From: Isoetes taiwanensis
Lineage: Eukaryota; Streptophyta; Lycopodiopsida; Isoetales; Isoetaceae
Direction: 5' to 3'
Assembly (NCBI GenBank): GCA_021234155.1
Contig: JAJEKV010000060.1
Span: 3,704,451-3,768,450, forward strand
Length of the DNA: 64,000 nucleotides
Notes under the pieces: model-generated
What the model saw: only the letters and a program-made list of their open reading frames with translations
Database searches by the model: none
What the model was told of the DNA's origin: nothing
Shown here: positions 1 to 11,931 of the stretch, one piece after another
How the letters are laid out: each line of letters starts with the position of its first letter
How positions within the stretch are numbered: position 1 is the stretch's first letter
Translations under genes and position numbers: made by a program

Positions 1-490
1 GAATTTAGCTCAAAACCTATCCATCCTTCGAATAAAACATCTCCCATAATCTTGGCCGTCAAATTGAAATATACAAAGTATATGCCTTGTGCACCACATC
101 CATCCCTAGGGTTTGCCCTAGGGGCAACCCAAAAATATGCGACTAATGAATAACAAAATATTTCCTGCGAAAATGACGAGACATTCCGTCAAAAAAATGA
201 AAAAACCTAGATTCAAGACCAGAGTCGCGCAGTGCGGAATTTGAACTCTGATGCTCTCCTAAGCAAGGAAATACAACAGAGGTAATTTATTTATATGAAT
301 TTTGCTTTTCTTCAATTACGCTAGGCTACGGCAGGAATCAGACAAATGCTGGCCATTTCCAATAATTAGTTTACATATGCAATCGGTATGCTCCAATATG
401 TCTTCTTTGATGCGAAACGTGAAAGGAATTGGCTAAAATGCTGGCGCTTGGGAGATAGCCATCCCATTCTTTAGACATTTTTCTACAAAA
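1..490. other. Upstream flank of the PPR gene
   Basis: AT-rich sequence with no open frame or repeat that I recognise. It contains the 5' leader of the PPR gene; I see no convincing TATA box at a fixed distance from the start codon. A promoter is expected here by position only. Confidence 0.4.
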
Positions 491-3364
491 ATGCAGTTCA
501 AAGAGCTGCTCAGTGATCTGGTTTGCCAATCTAATAAGCCAACCTTTGCTGTATATTATAATCTGTTGAAGGAATTTGGCTGTTCAAAACTTTTGGCTGG
601 GGGCAAATGGGTCCATTCTTATATCATCACAAGCAAGATTGGAGAAGAAGGCATTATAGGTGATTATCTTGTTCAGATGTATGACAATTGTGGGAGCATT
701 TTAGATTTAGAGAAATTGATTGATAGGAGGCCAGATTCAAGCCAAATTGCATTGAATAGGATTGCCGGAGCATATGCTAAACAGGGGCGTCGGAAAGCGT
801 CTTTTCAAATCTTAATCAAAATGCAAATCGATGGTATTAAAATCAATGGTGCTACACTTGTTACCTTTCTAAATGTATGCTCTAGTCATGTGGCCCTTGG
901 AGTTGGCAAATGGGTACACGCTTACATTGTTGGCATTGAATCTCAACCTAGTATTATTGTGTCAAATGCAATCTTAAATATGTATAAGAATTGTGGATGT
1001 ATATTACATACAAAATCAGTGTTCGATAGAATTTCAAATAAAAATGTGGTCACGTGGGCATCCATGATTGCAGCATATTCCCAGTGTGGATATTATACAG
1101 AGGCTTTACACCATTTTTGGAGAATGAAAGATGAAGGCCTGAAACCAAACAAGATTGTATACGTATGTGTCCTTAATTCATGTGTCTGTTCAATTGCCCT
1201 GCAAGAAGGAATGCTGATTCATGCTTGTATCATTGCGGACAGTGTTGAATCAGACACCATTGTTGGGACTGCTCTTGTCAGTATGTATGCCAAGTGCGGG
1301 AGCATATCTGCTGCATATTCAGTGTTTGATGAAATGACAAAATATGACATAATTGCATGGAATACTATGATGATGGTCTGCGCTGAATATGGACATTATC
1401 AAGAGGCGATTTCCCTTTTTAATCACATGCACCTAAGTGGGTTGCAACCAGACCAGATTACCTTTATTACTGTCTTTGATGCATGCTCTCTGCCTTCAGC
1501 TTTCTCAGACGGTAAGCGGATGCATGCGCATTATATAAATAGTGGATTGAAGTCTCATGTAAATATTGGGAATGCCCTTCTTAAGTTGTATGATAGCTTT
1601 GGTAGTTTGGTGGAAGCTCAAAAAGTCTTTGATCAAATGAAAGAGAAGGATGTGGTGTCTTGGACTGCTTTGATTGCAGTCCATGCAAAATATGGGTTTA
1701 AGAAGCATAGTATCCACTGCTTCAAAGAAATGCATGCCACAGGAGTGAAGCCAAACCAGATTACATTCATCACAGTTTTAGATATACTAGCATTAGAAGA
1801 GGGTAAACTTATTCACGCTTTCATTCTTAAAAGAAGACTGGAAACAGAACTGCTTGTTTCAACAGCACTTCTAAACATGTATGGAAATACGGGGATGGTA
1901 AATGATGCTCATATTTTATTTGTGAGAATTAAAGAATGTGACATTATTGCATGGAATTCCATGATTACAGCATTTGGGAATTGTGGACATGCCAAGAGTG
2001 CTATGCAATATTTTTATCAAATGCAAATGGAAGGAATGAAACCAGATAAATATACTTTTATAGGTATTTTTAATGGATGTTCCAGTCCTGCAGAATTAGC
2101 AGATGGAAAGCTATTGCATTCTCATGCTATTTCTAATCTTTTGGCAGCAGACACCTTTGTAGCGAATGCACTTCTGAACCTCTACGGCAAATGTGAATGT
2201 TTACATGACGTAAGTTTGGTGTTTGATAATTTGCTTCACAAAGATGTAGTATCCTGGAATCTAGCAGTTGCTGCCTACGTGCATTATGGGTATCCCGAGA
2301 AGGCTCTTAAGGTTTTCCAGAATATGTTCGAACAACTTATTCTTCCAGACAAGGTATCGTTCATAAATGCTCTTAGTGCTTGTAACGATTTTCATACATT
2401 GGCAGAAGGTAGATTAATTCATGCAAGCATAATTGGAAATGAATATGTCCTGGATGTTGCTGTTTGCAATTCTCTTATCAATATGTATGGAAAGTGCGAA
2501 AGCATTGATGAGGCCAATAGGATCTTCAATGAGATTCCTCAACGTGATGTATCATCATGGAACACAATGATAGGAATATATAACCAAAATGGGCACGGCA
2601 ATGGTGCTCTTATTCTCTTCCAAGAGATGGAGGACAGAGATATCGAACCAGACATCGTTACTTTTGTAACCATTCTTGATGTTTGTGCTACTTTGGCAGC
2701 TCTAGATAGAGGTAAACATGTCCACAACATGATCAATGAACAAAGGATGGATGCTGTGGTTGCACTTCCACTTCTAAACATGTATAGCAAGTGTGGATGT
2801 CTAGATGATGCCCAAAGGGTGTTTGATAAAATGGAGGAGCATGGACTGTTTTCCTGGAATTGCATGATCTCATCATATGCTCAGCATGGGAATGCCAAGC
2901 GGGCTTTACATCTTTTTCAATTGATGCAGCAAGATATAAAGCCAGATAAGATAACATTCATTGGGATTCTTTGTGCATGCAGTTATGCTGGCTTGGTCAA
3001 TGAGGGTCATAACTACTTTGTTTCAATGAATAGAGATCATGGTGTGGCGCCAGCAGTAGAGCATTATGGATGCTTAATTGATATGTTTGGACGTGCAGGA
3101 CATCTGGATTATGTGGAAGACTTTATCCAGGTAATTCCTTTTCAGGACAGTACCATTGTCTGGATAATGCTCCTTGGTGCATGCAGAAATTACAACAATG
3201 AGAAACAAGGGCAGTATGCTAGTGAACGGATTTTAGAATTGGATCCATATAACTCTGCTGCATATACAACACTTTCGAACATTTACGCCCGACATATACC
3301 CTTGGCAACCTCAAGCTTAATGATGCTGCAATGCTCTTTGGAGCATCCTGATCATATAACATGA
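491..3364 (+). CDS. PLS-class pentatricopeptide repeat protein, C-terminus truncated
   Basis: Uninterrupted intronless frame of 957 codons. PPR proteins of this class bind single-stranded RNA in mitochondria or plastids and usually direct RNA editing or processing. The P-L-S triplets repeat with a period near 100 residues: the W of the W-N/T-x-M/L-I motif is at residues 189, 290, 391, 488, 589, 690 and 789, each followed by G-x-x-x-x-A and later by a G-K-x-x-H and M-Y-x-K-C-G signature. A diverged first unit lies near residue 88. The E motif starts at W891 but ends after LSNIYA near residue 938; the last ~19 residues do not look like an E domain and there is no E+ or DYW domain. The inverted copy near 60.3 kb shows the same sequence after this point, so the truncation predates the duplication. 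No clear transit peptide is visible, so organelle targeting is inferred from the family. It could be a functional E-truncated PPR or a recent pseudogene whose frame is still open. Confidence 0.85.
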   Translation: MQFKELLSDLVCQSNKPTFAVYYNLLKEFGCSKLLAGGKWVHSYIITSKIGEEGIIGDYLVQMYDNCGSILDLEKLIDRRPDSSQIALNRIAGAYAKQGRRKASFQILIKMQIDGIKINGATLVTFLNVCSSHVALGVGKWVHAYIVGIESQPSIIVSNAILNMYKNCGCILHTKSVFDRISNKNVVTWASMIAAYSQCGYYTEALHHFWRMKDEGLKPNKIVYVCVLNSCVCSIALQEGMLIHACIIADSVESDTIVGTALVSMYAKCGSISAAYSVFDEMTKYDIIAWNTMMMVCAEYGHYQEAISLFNHMHLSGLQPDQITFITVFDACSLPSAFSDGKRMHAHYINSGLKSHVNIGNALLKLYDSFGSLVEAQKVFDQMKEKDVVSWTALIAVHAKYGFKKHSIHCFKEMHATGVKPNQITFITVLDILALEEGKLIHAFILKRRLETELLVSTALLNMYGNTGMVNDAHILFVRIKECDIIAWNSMITAFGNCGHAKSAMQYFYQMQMEGMKPDKYTFIGIFNGCSSPAELADGKLLHSHAISNLLAADTFVANALLNLYGKCECLHDVSLVFDNLLHKDVVSWNLAVAAYVHYGYPEKALKVFQNMFEQLILPDKVSFINALSACNDFHTLAEGRLIHASIIGNEYVLDVAVCNSLINMYGKCESIDEANRIFNEIPQRDVSSWNTMIGIYNQNGHGNGALILFQEMEDRDIEPDIVTFVTILDVCATLAALDRGKHVHNMINEQRMDAVVALPLLNMYSKCGCLDDAQRVFDKMEEHGLFSWNCMISSYAQHGNAKRALHLFQLMQQDIKPDKITFIGILCACSYAGLVNEGHNYFVSMNRDHGVAPAVEHYGCLIDMFGRAGHLDYVEDFIQVIPFQDSTIVWIMLLGACRNYNNEKQGQYASERILELDPYNSAAYTTLSNIYARHIPLATSSLMMLQCSLEHPDHIT

Positions 3365-3975
3365 ACTCAGAAAGGGCACAGATTTGCAAGCAAATTAAGA
3401 CCTGATAGGTTGTACAAAAATGTAACAGCCTGCAACATGCATAACAGGGAAGGTGAATTTTAACAGGTCAGACATTACAAAGTTTTGGATATTGCTGTCC
3501 ATCTCACCTCATAAAGATACTAGTGGCATTTTAACAGAAAATACCAAGCCACAAATTGCTGAGAGCACAACTAAACTGAACACTTGGCAAAACTGAGGTA
3601 CAAATTGCTCAGTGCGCAATTAAACTTAACACTTGGCAATACTGAGATTTGGGAATGCAAAACGTGCTAAATTCATATGTATACAACCTCATCTCTAAGG
3701 ACTCTCTTGCACATCATGTACAAGATCTATCGTAAGGCAGGAGATTCTTGTATGCATATTTTCTCATCTGACATAATGAAGTTCATTGTGCAGCTCAATT
3801 ATTAGGATTTATGATGAAAAGACCATAATGGTTCTGTCTCGGCGATGTATGGAATAAAATAGTAGAAGCTAACTTGCTACTCATCTCCCTACTTTTTTGT
3901 ATTTAATTTTTGTTATCTAAAAATCTCATCCAGGCTTGTTATTTAAAAATTTGATGGAAAAATAATAGCAAAGTA
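3365..3975 (+). repeat. PPR 3' flank shared with an inverted copy at 59595-60478
   Basis: The 600 bases after the PPR stop match, with substitutions and small indels, the reverse complement of about 59595-60300. Shared landmarks include the run ending in AACAGGTCAGACATTACA (about 3458-3479) and the paired 'caaattgctgagagcacaac' stretches. The match shows DNA-level duplication of gene plus downstream flank rather than a retrocopy. Confidence 0.8.
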
Positions 3976-4060
3976 CCTTACAAATTTTTTTCAAAGACCA
4001 TCATCCCATTTTTTAATGGCATCACGGTATGACCCACCCATGATTAATGGTATGTTTACT

Positions 4061-4087
4061 GGAATAGAATAGAATAGAATAGAATAG
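4061..4087. repeat. (GAATA)n microsatellite, LINE tail
   Basis: About five tandem GAATA units. Read on the minus strand this is a CTATT tail directly after the LINE 3' UTR, typical of LINEs with short tandem-repeat tails instead of poly(A). Confidence 0.75.
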
Positions 4088-4240
4088 GATTTTTATCGTC
4101 CACGGAGACCAATTGGCCTATGGGACCCAAACACCCTCCAGGCCTAAAGGGTTGTTTGGGGGAAAAACTGTGACAGGAATAGGTTTGCTGTCAAACTGTA
4201 CAAATACAAATACAAATATAGACAGAAATATGTACATGTA

Positions 4241-6130
4241 TCAAGTAAGTGCCCGAGGACCAAGCTGATCTCGGCGATCCATGATCTCTTGAATGTATGA
4301 GCCCAACCTCCGTACCGAGCTCATGCTCAGCATCTCATGCAGGGGCTGGCCGGGACGGACCAGCTCAGCATAGCATATCCGAATGTCATCATATGCCGGG
4401 CAGCTCTGAAGTGTGTGGCATTTGTCTTCCACAGCTCCAACCTGGCAGCGTTGATAAAGCCTCTCCTGACGCAACTCCCCAACCCATCTCCCTGTCTCAA
4501 TCCGGCGATGGTGTGCACTTGTGCGGATAGAGGCAATGGATCTGCGCTTTTTCATGGGTAGATGAGTGCGCAGGTAGCATTATGGGCCCCGCTCCAACAT
4601 GAGATTTATGTGGCATTGATAATATGCCGTCTTGACTTGTTCAAGGGTGCTGGCATCCCATAGCTTACTGAGGAAGCATGCATCAAGGTACTGTCTGAGG
4701 CTGCGGCGATCTGCCTCCATTTGCACTTGGATGCACTTGTGCTCCTGCACATTCCATCTGGCCAGCCACTGAGCTCTCTTTTCCCGCCAACAGGCTTTTA
4801 GGCGTTGAGGGCCCATTGCCATAGTGTAAGTAAGGTTAGGGAGACGAGCATCGTCCATGCTGACCACCTTTTGGAAGTAGACGATGTGTCCGTCAAGAGC
4901 CCCCTTTTGAAGAGCAAGTAACCTGTTTCCTGCAGCAGTATCTGGTATGAGACTGTGGACTTCACCCCCAGGGCCCGTGCCAAGAAAGCTTTCTGCACCT
5001 GCTCCAAGTCATTCCAAGTGGCGAGGGAAATCACGGGGCCCCAGACCTCGACTCCGTACAAAAGCACAGGTTCTACTAGCACCTTGAATGGGTGCGATTG
5101 GTGAGTCCAATCATACAGCTCTGCCTTGTGACTATTGTTCTCCATTGCATAGTGCCTTCCAACCTGCTGCAGCTCGCAGCCGGATGGAATTGTCCCAGTT
5201 CATGGCCGACGGGAATTCCACCCCCAAATATTTGTAAGTGGGCACCACTTCAACATTTTGGCCATGATAAGTGAGGATTGGAGGTCGTGGCTGGCGTGCG
5301 GACGATACCAGAACCACCTTGGTTTTGGCTAAGTTGACAAGCATGTCAGTCTCCTGGAAAAATGTGTCTAGGGCATCGAGATGGCATTGCATGTCTGCCT
5401 GAGTGTGTGTTAGGAGGTCCACATCGTCAGCATAGATCAACTGCCTGATGATCTGGTGCAGGAGGTGAGCCCCAGTGCCTCCATTATCAGCGAGCCATCT
5501 CTCCAGCTGATCAATATACAGGCCAAATAGGGCGGATCCTGATACTGCTCTCGAATGGTTGGCCCGCTGTTTGTAGCCGGCCGGTGCATATCTCATATAA
5601 CCTGTACACCGCATTCTGCAGTTCGATAGGGACGTCTAGCTGCTGCAATCTTGCCCACAATTTTTCCCGAGGCACAGTGTCAAAAGCCTTGGTGAAGTCT
5701 ACGAAGCAGTAATACAGATCTTGCCGACGGTTCCTGCTATCCTTAATCAGAGTCCGCAGCGTGAAGATATGATCTATGGTTGAGTGCCTCGGCCTAAATC
5801 CAGCCTGTATGAGTGCCCGGACTCCTGCTGCCTCTGCCCATCCTATCAACTGCCGCTCGAGGATCCCGGCGAGAAGCTTTGCAAACACTGAGCTGATCGT
5901 GATGGTCCGGTAATTGGCCGGGCAATGCGGGTCTCCTGCCTTATAGATTGGGACAACCCTGCTAGTGGTCCATTGCGGGGGAAAACTTTCCCGCAATGCC
6001 TTGTTAAACATGTCGGTCAATACCGGTGCCATGGATGGTCCTGCCCGCTTGAGTAACTTCGCCTGCATGCCATGAAGGTCTGGTGCTTTTCCATTGGCTA
6101 GGCGTTGTAGCCCTTGTGCTACTTACGCCT
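4241..6130 (-). pseudogene. LINE ORF2 reverse transcriptase, frameshifted
   Basis: Read right to left, fragments in order are: RT fingers (NGKAPD...DMFNKALRE, then GDPHCPANYRTI and FVDFTKAFDTVPREKLW) at 5511-6068; RT palm with catalytic YADDV plus KTKVVL and YKYLGVEF at 5132-5614; thumb with LLYGVEVWG at 4798-5145; a linker at 4580-4867; and a zinc-knuckle-like tail (CQRCQVG, then H-x-L-x-S-C) at 4241-4555. The usual RQGCPLSP block between fingers and palm is missing near 5540, where a short deletion shifts the frame. The gene would copy LINE RNA at a nicked target site but cannot be translated as it stands. Confidence 0.8.
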
Positions 6131-6547
6131 CGTGATTTCTAGTGCGGGGCCTGTTGCGGGGTAATGCCACCCGTGCACCCTCGAGGGTTATAGAGCTGCT
6201 TTGCGGTATTGCCTCCAGCAGTGCAGGTGATGTTTTCTGTGGGCGATGCGGCCTCCCGGAGCACTCTCAGCTAGAATGTCACGGGATGGCGTTCGGGGAG
6301 GAAGAACATTCTGTTGGCCGGGGCACATGTACACGGCCTTTCTAGCCTAAGTCTTGCGGTATTGCTTCAACGCATCCGTCGTGAAACAGTCACGTGACTT
6401 GGCGAGCCGACATTTGCGTTCTTTGCACTTTCGACATCGAACCAGATTTACGTGCAGAAAGGCCGTAGCTCTCGAGGTTTGCATGGGGCGACTTCTCCCA
6501 AAACATCTCTGGAATGGAAGATGAACAGGGAAAGGCTCAAAGAGCAA

Positions 6548-6985
6548 AGTGTGAGGAAAGATGATATGTGTGGAGCACCTAATGAAGATGCATTAAAGAC
6601 ACGTGACTTTAGAGTTATTTATTGCATAAAGCCTCCGAGTTATTTAATTGCATAAATAAATAAATTAACTAGCACTAGGGCAGGCTTAGGGCACGGGGTC
6701 GAGTTTGGAAGCGTATTTACTTTTTTATTGACTGTGGACTACATAAAAGCACATTAGTTATATGCTATTTTCCTGTGTGATTGACTTCGTAGCAAGTTCA
6801 TAATTGCCACTTTTCTCTTATGTCATTGACCTCGTTGACATTTTCATTTAGAAGCTATAGGTTAACACCCCCTGTGTTGGTTCATATCTACGTTAACATC
6901 CCATGTGTTGGCTCATCTCTGAGTCATTTAAAATTGCCTTGAAAATTGTTTGAGGAATAGAAAGTGGAGAAATAGATGGGGATGG
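6548..6985. other. Spacer before the copia element
   Basis: AT-rich, no gene seen. Its last bases contain ATAGATGG (6972-6979), which also directly follows the far LTR of the copia element at 12492-12499 and marks the target site. Confidence 0.5.
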
Positions 6986-7536
6986 TGTTAAACAATGTGA
7001 GTATGAACTTAGAGCAATTATTCTAAGTAGATCTATTGGCAACTAACTTCAGATAAGCTAGTTAAGCTATACAAAAGCCTTAACTATTGATTTCAAGTTC
7101 AAACACATTCAATCACAATGGTCAATAATACAACCATAGTAATTCATAAAAACATTCTCCTTCTCATGATCGGGTCATTCCCCCTGATGCCGAATACAAC
7201 TTAGGTTTACAATCTATGGATCGAATCCTTGCCGCTTACAAGCGGTTTCGGATCAATCCAGTTCGGTCGCCTCACCTGTAGGAGATCATTTTCCTTATAT
7301 AACTATAAATAACTGTTCTTATCTTTATGAAAAACTTCTGACTTTAAGATTTAATAAGGTTTTAAACTTTGCCCATTTTCGTTATACAGCTTCAAACCAT
7401 TGCCCATTAAACCATGACTGCTCTCGAATGTCTTCACCTGTTAATATACCCTAGTCTCCTCCTCAACCATTGAACTTCTTCTTTCAACTAGTGTTCCCCT
7501 TTCCACATCTAACTATATCTAACATTAACATTTTCA
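6986..7536 (-). repeat. Copia 3' LTR
   Basis: Direct repeat of 11932-12491, the 3' LTR in element orientation. Plus-strand ends are TGTTAAACA and ACATTTTCA. It would supply polyadenylation for the element. Confidence 0.92.
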
Positions 7537-7547
7537 CATTCCCCTTC
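7537..7547 (-). other. Copia polypurine tract
   Basis: Reverse complement reads GAAGGGGAATG directly before the 3' LTR, the expected primer for plus-strand DNA synthesis. Confidence 0.8.
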
Positions 7548-7591
7548 ATGTTAGATATATCTGAAACTTGATCTGCAACATTGAACTTAAC

Positions 7592-8197
7592 CTATTTGCA
7601 TTTTATCTTCTCTTCAGTATTTCCAGTATTACTGTCATCTTCCCTCGGATTTGCAGTTACAGGTTTGCTTACACCACTATTCTTCATCAATTCAATTTCT
7701 GTATTTCCTGTAACTCTGAGATCTTCCTCTGAATTTGCTGTTATAAATTTGTCTACACCAATATCTTTCTGCAATTTTATGAACCTGTGCACTGGAATAA
7801 CCTTAGTCAAAATGTCTGCAATTTGTTCAATGGAACTTATGTACTCAACTGCTATTATTCCTTTTGCAACCATATCTCTTATAAAATGCACATGAAGCTC
7901 AATATGTTTAGTTCTCTCATGGAGAACTGGATTTTTGGCTATTGCCATGCAACTCAAGCTATCAATAAACAATGTGGTAGGCTTTTGTTGCTCAGACCCT
8001 AATTCTGCTAACAATCTCCTTATCCACACTATTTCTCTGGCTGCTAATGAGGCTGCATTGTATTCAGCCTCTGCTATGGACATTGCAATGCAACCCTGCT
8101 TTTTACTTCTCCATGAAATCGTGCTTCCTCCAACTTGCAGAATGTAGCCTGAGGTTGATGCCCTAGTGTCCACATCTCCTCCCCAATCTGCATCAGA
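7592..8197 (-). pseudogene. Copia RNase H, separated by one stop codon
   Basis: Continues the RT frame after a single TAA. SDADWGGD (read through from 8197) gives the first catalytic acid; STISWRSKKQ, AEAEYNAA and FIDSLSCMAIAKNP (E and D of the active site) follow, then the HIELHVHFIRD block typical of copia RNase H. The tail is a degenerate acidic repeat (TANSEED, TANPRED). Without readthrough the enzyme is not made. Confidence 0.85.
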
Positions 8198-9991
8198 TTA
8201 TGCAGTTAGTTCAAGATTATCATTTGAGAATGTTAGCCCTTTATTGCTAGTTCCCTTCAGGAACGTGAGCACATGCTTTGCTGCACGCCAATGTTGCATA
8301 CCTGGGTTATTCCCAAATCTACTCAACATATTAACACAATAGGCTATATCTGGTCTTCTGCAATTTGCTACATAAAGTAAGCATCCCACCAATTCTCTAT
8401 ATGGATAATGTTCCATCTCCAACATCTCCTTTTCAGTTGTAGGGCATGAATCTAAAGTTAATTTCTGACCTGTTACCATAGGAGACCTAACTGTGTTGCA
8501 TTCCATCATTCCAAATTTTTGTAACATCCCTTGAATATTGTTGTTTTGAGTCAATGTGATCCTTTTGTGCACTCGATCCCTGCATACTTCAATTCCCAGA
8601 AATATTTTAAGTGGCCCCAAATCTATCATTTTGAACCTGTTGCTCAGCAATTGTTTGCATTGATTTAAACATTGTAGATTGTCACTCACCATAATATTAT
8701 CATCAACATACAATGCAATGATGCAAAAATGAATTTTCTCCCTAAACACATATAGATTACCATCATTTTCTAGTTTGTTGAAGCCTTGTTCTCTCAGAAA
8801 ACCATCCATGCAAAGGTACCATTGCCTTGGAGATTGTTTGAGCCCATAGACTGCTTTATTTAACTTCCACACCTTGTCCTTACCTTGTTCGAATCCTTGA
8901 GCTTGCTGCATATAAAACTCTTCATGTAAATCAGCATTTAAAAAGGTTGTATTGACATCCATATGGTGAAGCTCAAGATCTAGTGCATTTGCAAAAGCAA
9001 GCAAAACTCTCAAACTAGTTAGTTTGACAATAGGTGAAAAGGTCTCGTCATAGTCAATACCTTTTCTTTGAGTGAAGCCTTGTGCAACCAAACATGCCTT
9101 GAATTTTTGTTCTCCATCATGACCTGTCTTTACCTTGAACAGCCATTTATTCTTGACAATGTTTTTATTTTTAGGCTTCTCTACTAGTTCATATGTTTGC
9201 GTTCTAGCAAATGACCTCATTTCGTCTTCCATTGCAAGCTTCCATTGACTTGAATTTTCTGAATTCACTGCTTCCTCATAATTTTTAGGCACACTAGGCT
9301 CTAAAATTGCCATAATCTCACTGATTTCAATATTTAGAGTTTGAAATCGTTTTGATGTACCAGCAGGGGTTCTCCCATGTTTCTCATAATCTATACCATC
9401 AATTCCTTCTCTCAATCTTTCTACCTCTGTACTTTTCTTCCTTTGAGTCATTTCCTTTGCATCATGGTCCATAAGTTGATTTCCCTTCTCAGCATTTTTT
9501 CCAAGATCAGCAAACTCTATTCTCTCTTCTTCTCTACTGTGATCTCTGGAATTTTCAACAGTGCCATCATCATCTTCTCGTGCATTCTTTATATCAGTAT
9601 CATTATGATCTATGCTCCCAAAAAGATCATGTCTGCTGTCAATTTCCTTCCTATTCTTGTAGAGAATATTTTCATTGAACTTAACATCTCTACTAATGAT
9701 AATTCTCCTCTCCTCTGGATTATAAATTCTATACCCCTTGGACAGTTCATCATACCCAACCATATACCCTTTTACAGCTCTATTGTCAAGTTTTTTTCTT
9801 ACCTCCTTAGGTACATGTGAAAATGCCATACATCCAAATGCCTTTAAGTATTCATACTTTGTGCTTGTCTTACTCCACAACATTTCAGCAATCTGTCCAT
9901 TTAGACTGGAAGAAGGCAATTTATTTTGGATATACACAGCTGCTCTTACTGCTTCTTCCCATAAAAAGTTAGGTAGCCCTGATTGTTTCAT
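8198..9991 (-). pseudogene. Copia integrase C-terminus and reverse transcriptase
   Basis: Open for 597 codons. The N-terminal 150 residues are the integrase C-terminal part (LPNFLWEEA, AFGCMAFSHVP, KGYMVGY, IYNPEERRI). RT begins near residue 230 (NSSQWKLAMEDEMRS, NKWLFKVK, FSPIVKLTSLR) with HHMDVNTTFLN, VYGLKQSPRQWY and the catalytic LYVDDN. It ends at the nonsense TAA (8198-8200), where copia elements normally read Y-S-D-A-D-W. It is out of frame with the preceding gag-integrase frame by a small indel near 9988, at a place where the family is one continuous polyprotein. Confidence 0.9.
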
Positions 9992-11915
9992 CTTACACAG
10001 TCCAAAATGTACCTATTCTTCCTCTCAGCCACTCCATTCTGCTGGGGAGTGTGACTGCAGGTGATTTGCCTTTTTATACCCTTCTCTCTGCAATATCTTT
10101 TAAAAATGTCATTGACAAATTCACCACCACGGTCTGTTCTCGAGCATTTGATAACTTTCCCTGTCATTCTTTCAGCTTCTGCTTCATAAATTCTATAGGC
10201 CTTGTAGGCTTGACTTTTTTTTCTAAGGAAAAAACACTTAGTAAACCTAGAATGGTCATCAATGAAAGTAATGAAATATCTTCTCCCTTGCATACTTGTT
10301 ACATTAATAGGTCCACAAAGATCAGAGTGTACCAGTTCTAGCAGATCTTCAGCTCTTTCATGTCTTTTGTGAAAGGGTAACCTTGTGCTTTTTCCTACCA
10401 TGCAACCAAAACATACAAAGTCATTCAACCCTGCAGCAGTGATCAGACCATTCTTAACCATTACTTTAATATTTTCTATGTTAGCATGTCCCAATTGCTC
10501 ATGCCATAGTTTTAGTGTTGGAATCTCCACAGAATTTAAACTTCCAGCCAACATTCTGTTATGAAAACCAAACAAGTTGGCAACACGCTTTGCAAGAAAC
10601 TTAATTTTATTATTTTCAAATACTTTACAACAGTATTTGTCAAATATAAGCTTGAAGCCCATATCAACCAACTGGCTGACTGAAATCAAGCTCCTCACTA
10701 TATTTGGAACTGACAAAACATTATGCAGATTCACAATATTGCCTTCAAGGTCATATAACTCAAGCATTCCAGATTCCTTGACCTCTTGCAGCTCACCATC
10801 ACCCATTTGCACAAATGTGGAAAACTTGTTCTTCCTTTCTTTGAGAGCATCAGTAGATTTAACTACTGATCTCTCAGCTCCACTATCTATCACAAGCATA
10901 TCACTGATTTTGTTAGCTTTTTCGTTGGAAACAGAGCATGCAGCAAATTTACATACCTCAGCTTCAGGGTCTTCATCCTCAGTACCGCCATCTTGCGCTA
11001 GATTTACACTGCTGGTGCCCTCACTCCTTTTCATGTTGCTTGTTCTTTTGCCAAAACCAGAATCTCTCTTGTCTTTATTTTTATTTCCAATTCCTTTAGG
11101 GCTAGAGCAAGCAGCACCTAAATGTCCAAGGCCCTCACAATTAAAGCACATGTTTTCTTTCAGCTTTGAACAATTGTTTTTTAAATGTCCATATGCATTA
11201 CAACCATAACAAGGTCCTAATTTCTTTCTTGCATTTCCCATTCTGCCTTTCTTTCTGCCTGCAGATAGGACCTCTGAGTTTTCTTCTTCACCTTTTAATA
11301 TTTTCTGTTGCTCAATTTCAGTTCTTATCATAAGCTCAGCCTTTTCTCTATTTCTAGCTACTATTCTAACTAATGTAGACAGTTGCTCAAACTCAGAAAA
11401 TGCTCTTGACAAGGAAAGCACATGAAAGTCTTTTGTTATTGGAACTCTAGCTGCCTCCAGATCTGTGACAATATTATCATACCTTTGAAAGAAAACAGTT
11501 AGATTATCTTCCTCCTTAAATTTTAATCTTCTCAGCTCCCTGTCAAGCAGTTCAATTTGTGATGAATTCTTCACTTCATAGTTCTTTATCAAAAAATCCC
11601 ACATCTCCTTGGGTGTTTTATTTTTTATTTTGAACATAATACTAGAACTAAGCTTACTTGCAATAATGCATCTTGCCTGATGTGTCCTTCTTGTGTTGCT
11701 CCCACTTCCAGCAACATTTATAGATGCCTCGCACCACTGTCACGTGAGTTTGCTGTGCTGCTTTCACCTTCTTCAGTACTTTCTCCAATCGCCAGATCCC
11801 AAAGATCTTCAGCCAGAAACACGTCCTTCATCCTTTCCTTCCATGCTTGAAATCCTGCTTCACCTTGAAATATCTCAACTCCATTAAGTAGTGAAGAACC
11901 AACTCTAGTTGCCAT
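9988..11915 (-). pseudogene. Copia gag, protease and integrase core
   Basis: The gag start is at 11915 (MATRVGSS...), broken by a frameshift between 11718 and 11637, then open to 9988. Two CCHC knuckles are visible (CYGCNAYGHLKNNC and CFNCEGLGHLGAAC). The protease active site is IDSGAERS. The integrase zinc module is H-x-x-L-G-H...C-F-G-C, and the catalytic core shows HSDLCGPI, FIDDHSRF, RTDRGGEF and HTPQQNGVAERKNR (D, D and E). The frame ends 8 residues later at a frameshift. Confidence 0.92.
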
Positions 11916-11917
11916 TT

Positions 11918-11930
11918 GGCTCTGATACCA
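11918..11930 (-). other. Copia primer-binding site (initiator tRNA-Met)
   Basis: Reverse complement TGGTATCAGAGCC sits one base inside the 5' LTR. This is the standard complement of the 3' end of plant initiator tRNA-Met. Confidence 0.95.
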
Positions 11931-11931
11931 A

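Larger units (their letters stand above)
4061..6547 (-). mobile_element. Decayed LINE retrotransposon
   Basis: A non-LTR retrotransposon read on the minus strand. Its 3' end is a (CTATT)n tail, seen on the plus strand as GAATA repeats at 4061-4087, followed by about 150 bases of 3' UTR and a reverse-transcriptase frame broken into at least four pieces. Upstream of 6135 the frame dissolves. A basic stretch read from 6547 to 6347 could be the endonuclease-RT linker. I see no convincing endonuclease and no target-site duplication, so the 5' limit is approximate. Confidence 0.75.

Noticed and set aside
9985-9995. Programmed frameshift between copia integrase parts
   Set aside because: The break is in the middle of the integrase, where the family reads one continuous frame; no slippery heptamer seen. 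Treated as a mutation.
9377-11209. Plus-strand frames opposite the copia gag-pol
   Set aside because: Antisense shadows of a clearly coding minus strand.
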